Assembly (NCBI GenBank): GCA_003555415.1
Contig: PWHX01000055.1
Coordinates: 1-8,417 of the forward strand
Reading direction: 5' to 3'
Source: Syntrophomonadaceae bacterium
Lineage (GTDB): Bacteria > Bacillota > Dethiobacteria > SKNC01
DNA length: 8,417 nt
The notes under the pieces are model-generated. The model was not told the origin of the DNA and searched no databases. It saw only the letters and a list, made by a program, of their open reading frames with translations. Shown here one piece after another: positions 5,835 through 8,417 of the stretch (positions are counted from its first letter, which is position 1; each line of letters opens with the position of its first letter). Both the position numbers and the translations under genes were made by a program.

Positions 5835-6638
5835 ATGTTAATAATCCTGTTTATTTTCTCCTTGAGTATTTCTCTAATTATAGCTCCTATAATAATCCCA
5901 TTATTAAAAAGAGGTTTTATTCGCATAAATTATAACAGGAAAGAAATACCCTCAGGTCTGGGATTAATATTTTTAACTGCTTATCTTTTTACCGTTCCCC
6001 TATTCTTTATTTTTGAAATTACAGACCCCTTATTTATATTATTAAAACTTTTTCTCTTATTTGGTATAGCCTTGGCTGGACTTATTGATGATTTTATGGG
6101 AGATTTAAATAGAGGCTTTAAAGGACATTTTGTAAAACTAATTAAGGGTAAGGAACTCACCTCTGGAATGTTCAAGTTAATAATAGGTGGTATGCTGGGA
6201 ATAATTTTAGGTCTATTAATTGAAGATAATATATTTCTAGTTTTATTAAACGCCTTTTTGTTTGCATTAGCTATAAATACTTTTAATTTGATGGATGTTC
6301 GCCCCGGAAGAAGCTTAAAACTGTATATTTTCTTAGCACTTTTATTTTTTTTCTGGGCTGAAAATTGGCTTATCTTTTTATTAATCCCCCTGTTGGGCAT
6401 AGCTTTTGTTTTACTTTTCTTTGACTTAAAAGAGGAGGGTATGTTGGGAGATATAGGTTCAAATTTACTGGGAGCTTCAATAGGGTTTTCCCTGGTTTTT
6501 ATTCTTGATAACTTGGCAAAGCTCTTAGTCCTGGCTTTACTTATTGTTATCCAGTGGGTGGGAGATAAGATTTCTTTCACCAAGATAATAGAAGATAACC
6601 ATTTATTAAGGATTATTGATGGTCTGGGCAGAAAATAA
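5835..6638 (+). CDS. Divergent MraY/WecA-like polytopic membrane protein (phospho-sugar transferase family)
   Basis: Proteins of this family transfer a phospho-amino-sugar from UDP to polyprenyl phosphate. The 267-residue product has about nine hydrophobic segments and is shorter than the usual 320 or so. Family-like landmarks in order: NRKEIPSGLGL (34-44), resembling the N-terminal loop; GLIDDFMGD (82-90), matching the DDxxxD metal site; NTFNLMDVRPGR (148-159), resembling the NxxNxxDGxDG motif but with VRPGR in place of GxDG; GDIGSNLLGA (205-214), matching GDxGSLxLG; and EDNHLLRIIDGLG (253-265), corresponding to the C-terminal HxHH loop with one histidine left. The altered motifs leave activity or substrate in doubt. 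ATG 5835 directly abuts the GT2 stop, with GAGGGT 7 bases upstream inside that gene. Confidence 0.75.
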   Translation: MLIILFIFSLSISLIIAPIIIPLLKRGFIRINYNRKEIPSGLGLIFLTAYLFTVPLFFIFEITDPLFILLKLFLLFGIALAGLIDDFMGDLNRGFKGHFVKLIKGKELTSGMFKLIIGGMLGIILGLLIEDNIFLVLLNAFLFALAINTFNLMDVRPGRSLKLYIFLALLFFFWAENWLIFLLIPLLGIAFVLLFFDLKEEGMLGDIGSNLLGASIGFSLVFILDNLAKLLVLALLIVIQWVGDKISFTKIIEDNHLLRIIDGLGRK

Positions 6639-6744
6639 AACAATTTTTATTATATAAAAAGGATTTCCAAGTAATTTGTGGAATTAAATCCCCGTTACCC
6701 TCGGGTTAAAACCTTAGTCGGGTTAAAATTTATAGGAGGTTAAA
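6639..6744 (+). promoter_or_regulatory. Intergenic leader with repeats upstream of the DUF3866 gene
   Basis: No coding potential is seen. GGATTTCCA (6661-6669) can pair with TGGAA...AATCC (6679-6691) as a bulged hairpin. TCGGGTTAAAA occurs twice (6701-6711 and 6718-6728), and CCCG at 6691-6694 could pair with the CGGG of either copy. No T-run follows these stems, so they are not terminators. I cannot place a convincing -35/-10 pair. AGGAGG at 6734-6739 is the Shine-Dalgarno for ATG 6745. Confidence 0.4.
6701..6728 (+). repeat. Direct repeat TCGGGTTAAAA, two copies
   Basis: Two exact 11-base copies start 17 bases apart, at 6701 and 6718, about 17-44 bases upstream of the DUF3866 start codon. 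This is a plausible operator or RNA-structure element, unproven. Confidence 0.5.
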
Positions 6745-7848
6745 ATGTATCGTCTGCGCCCGGGTACAGTTAAAAAAATTGAGAAAAAAAGAAATGGTTT
6801 TGAAGAAGCAGTGGTGGAGGTTGAGGGGGAGGAAGAAAAAGCCATCAACTATCCTGAGCTAACCGGTTATCTTTGGGAAGGTGATGCTGTTATCTTAAAC
6901 ACTACAGCGGTGCATCTTAACTTGGGCACGGGAGGCAAACACTTTGTTTTTTATAATTATCGTTACCCTAATTTGGATTCTCCAGGCAGAGGCCACATAA
7001 TGAAGCTAAGATACACTCCGTATCAGGTTAAAGTTTTAAGTTGTGAAGAACAGGAAAGCCCTTATAAAGAATGTTTTGATAGCTTTAAAGGGCTGGATAA
7101 TATACCTGTATTGGTAGGCGAACTTCACAGTATGGTAGCTCCGGCAGCAGCTACCATAAAATATTTATGTCCCGAGGCTAAAATAGTATATGTAATGACT
7201 GATGGTGCAGCTTTACCCGCCTCCTTTAGCGAAACAGTAAGTCGTCTTAAAGATTTAAGTATTTTAAGCTCAACTATAACTGTTGGTCATGCCTTTGGAG
7301 GGGATTTGGAATCTGTTAATATCTACACAGGACTGATAGCAGCTAAAGAAATATCCGTTGCCGATGTTATAATAGTTACCATGGGTCCTGGTACAGTAGG
7401 GACGGGGACAAATTATGGATTTACCGGAATTGAGCAGGGAGAAATTATTAATGCCGTCAATATATTAAAGGGAAGCCCCATAGCAATACTTCGTATAAGC
7501 TTTGAGGATTCTCGCTTGCGTCACCAGGGCATAAGCCATCATTCTCTGACTGTTCTGGAGAAAATTGCCCAAACACCGGCAGCTGTATGTCTTCCCCAGG
7601 TAGAAAAAAGTAAGCTGAATATTTTAAAGAACCAGCTTAAAGAAAACAATATTTATTTCCGGCACAATGTCAAAGTAAGGGATGGCTTGTTAGTAGAAAA
7701 AGCGCTGCAATACTATATATTAAAAGTAAAAACCATGGGGAGAACTATAGAAGAGGATAGAGTTTTCTTTGAGGCTGTGGGTAGCGCCGCCAGTTATGCA
7801 GCAGAACTTATAAAAGAAAAAAATTTTTCAGTTTCAACAAGGAGGTGA
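6745..7848 (+). CDS. DUF3866 family protein of unknown function
   Basis: I recognise this 367-residue protein as the DUF3866 type, which is typical of Clostridia and found beside a NUDIX gene. No biochemical function is established that I can name. Residues 1-60 look like a small beta-rich domain (GTVKKI, AVVEVEGEEEKAI). The rest appears alpha/beta with glycine-rich loops: GELHSMVAPAAA at 125-136, MTDGAALP at 151-158, GHAFGGD at 181-187, MGPGTVGTGT at 213-222 and GISHHS at 262-267. These conserved Asp, His and Gly clusters suggest a nucleotide- or phosphate-handling enzyme, but this is inference. There is no signal peptide or transmembrane helix. ATG has AGGAGG 5 bases upstream. Its last codons AGG AGG TGA form the Shine-Dalgarno of the following gene, so translation of the two is likely linked. 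Confidence 0.85.
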   Translation: MYRLRPGTVKKIEKKRNGFEEAVVEVEGEEEKAINYPELTGYLWEGDAVILNTTAVHLNLGTGGKHFVFYNYRYPNLDSPGRGHIMKLRYTPYQVKVLSCEEQESPYKECFDSFKGLDNIPVLVGELHSMVAPAAATIKYLCPEAKIVYVMTDGAALPASFSETVSRLKDLSILSSTITVGHAFGGDLESVNIYTGLIAAKEISVADVIIVTMGPGTVGTGTNYGFTGIEQGEIINAVNILKGSPIAILRISFEDSRLRHQGISHHSLTVLEKIAQTPAAVCLPQVEKSKLNILKNQLKENNIYFRHNVKVRDGLLVEKALQYYILKVKTMGRTIEEDRVFFEAVGSAASYAAELIKEKNFSVSTRR

Positions 7849-7859
7849 ATCTGTGTTTG
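7839..7859 (+). promoter_or_regulatory. Shine-Dalgarno embedded in the DUF3866 stop, fixing the NUDIX TTG start
   Basis: AAGGAGGTGA (7839-7848) includes the DUF3866 stop TGA (7846-7848). The in-frame GTG at 7845 lies inside this ribosome binding site and cannot be the initiator served by it. TTG at 7857-7859 is in frame and 8 bases downstream, which makes it the better start. Confidence 0.75.
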
Positions 7860-8393
7860 CTACAAGAAATAACTATTAGTTCCGAGAAAATATTTAATGG
7901 AAAACTATTAAACCTCAGGATAGATAAAGTGCTTCTTCCTGATAAAAGGGAGAGCTTCAGGGAAATAGTGGAACACCCCGGAGCTGTATCAGTAGTTCCT
8001 TTAAATAACGAAGATATATACCTGGTTAAACAGTACCGGAAGCCGGTCGAAGAGGCTTTACTGGAGATACCAGCCGGCACCCTGGAACCTGGAGAAGACC
8101 CCCTTCAATGTGCTCACAGAGAGCTGGCTGAGGAAACAGGTTTTAAAGCGGGTAAAATTGAAAAAATAACTACCTTTTATACTTCGCCAGGGATATGCAC
8201 AGAAATTATGCATTTATACCTGGCTTCTGACTTGACTGATACTGAAGGCCAGACAGATAACGATGAGTTTATAAAGATAGAAAAGCATAATTATAAAGAT
8301 CTGAACAATTTAATTATAGAAGGCAAGATAAAAGATGCAAAATCAATAATCGGGATAGTCCTGGCTGAGAAGGTGCTTAAGAATAATAAATAG
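7857..8393 (+). CDS. nudF: NUDIX hydrolase, ADP-ribose pyrophosphatase type
   Basis: The enzyme probably hydrolyses ADP-ribose to AMP and ribose 5-phosphate in the cytoplasm, as a housekeeping function. With TTG 7857 as start it has 178 residues, normal for the family. The N-terminal part EKIFNGKLLNLRIDKVLLP (10-28) and EHPGAVSVVPL (39-49) matches ADP-ribose pyrophosphatases, as does the segment LVKQYRKPVEEALLEIPAG (56-74). The complete Nudix box G-x5-E-x7-RE-L-x-EE-x-G-F spans 74-96, with Gly74, Glu80, Arg88, Glu89, Glu92, Glu93 and Gly95 all present. In many Firmicutes this gene lies near spo0A-side sporulation genes, which fits. It starts 8 bp after the DUF3866 stop. The gene symbol is by family resemblance. 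Confidence 0.88.
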   Translation: MLQEITISSEKIFNGKLLNLRIDKVLLPDKRESFREIVEHPGAVSVVPLNNEDIYLVKQYRKPVEEALLEIPAGTLEPGEDPLQCAHRELAEETGFKAGKIEKITTFYTSPGICTEIMHLYLASDLTDTEGQTDNDEFIKIEKHNYKDLNNLIIEGKIKDAKSIIGIVLAEKVLKNNK

Positions 8394-8417
8394 TTCCCCT
8401 GCATAAAAATTAAAAAG

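Noticed and set aside
5981..6643. 220-codon open frame on the minus strand
   Set aside because: It lies opposite the MraY-like gene. Its translation is Lys/Ser/Ile-rich without recognisable motifs, as expected from the complement of a hydrophobic-protein gene. It has no independent support.
6644..6660. Small A/T hairpin after the MraY-like gene as a terminator
   Set aside because: There is only a weak 7-bp A/T stem with a 3-base loop, and GGATTTCC follows instead of a T-run. Read-through into the DUF3866 gene remains possible.
7845..7847. GTG 7845 as the NUDIX start
   Set aside because: It lies inside the AAGGAGGTGA ribosome binding site. The in-frame TTG 7857 has the right spacing.
8394..8417. 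Sequence after the NUDIX stop
   Set aside because: Only 24 bases remain before the window ends. There is no hairpin or start codon with a ribosome binding site.

Overview
The window reads as a contiguous piece of chromosome from an endospore-forming, AT-rich Firmicute, most likely a member of the Clostridia. The evidence is the block recN-spoIVB-spo0A followed by a steA-steB gene pair, two lipid/glycan-type genes, a DUF3866 gene and a NUDIX hydrolase. Every gene is on the + strand. No mobile element, tRNA, rRNA or CRISPR is visible. The sequence alone does not let me name a species.

Layout. 1-663 is the 3' end of recN (DNA repair), closed by a hairpin terminator. 867-2168 is spoIVB, the sporulation signalling protease, closed by an all-A/T terminator. 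2291-3106 is spo0A, the sporulation master regulator. It is preceded by a well-formed sigma-H-type promoter with a perfect 0A box lying across its -10 element, and followed by a terminator. 3258-6638 is a tightly packed operon of steA, steB, a family 2 glycosyltransferase and a MraY/WecA-like polytopic membrane protein, with gaps of 2, 31 and 0 bp. A 106-bp gap with short repeats leads to a DUF3866 gene (6745-7848). The stop codon of that gene lies inside the Shine-Dalgarno sequence of the ADP-ribose pyrophosphatase-type NUDIX gene (7857-8393).

How the genes fit together. The first half is sporulation control: Spo0A starts the programme and SpoIVB later triggers sigma-K activation. The second half looks like an envelope or division module. 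SteA and SteB are membrane-associated division-related proteins, and the GT2 and MraY-like proteins resemble enzymes that build a polyprenyl-phosphate-linked sugar. The DUF3866 and NUDIX pair is translationally linked and may be a housekeeping nucleotide-metabolism unit.

Points most worth a second look. (1) steA has no ATG, GTG or TTG start that includes its conserved N-terminus. It needs an ATT start, a -1 slip in an A9 run, or correction of a one-base indel. (2) spo0A carries an overlapping sigma-H/0A-box promoter. (3) A strong orphan Shine-Dalgarno upstream of spoIVB could drive a nine-codon ATA-start leader that overlaps the spoIVB start. (4) The MraY-like protein has an altered active-site signature. 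(5) Repeated and mutually exclusive hairpin arms occur in two intergenic regions. I did not find a clearly unprecedented defence or mobile system.
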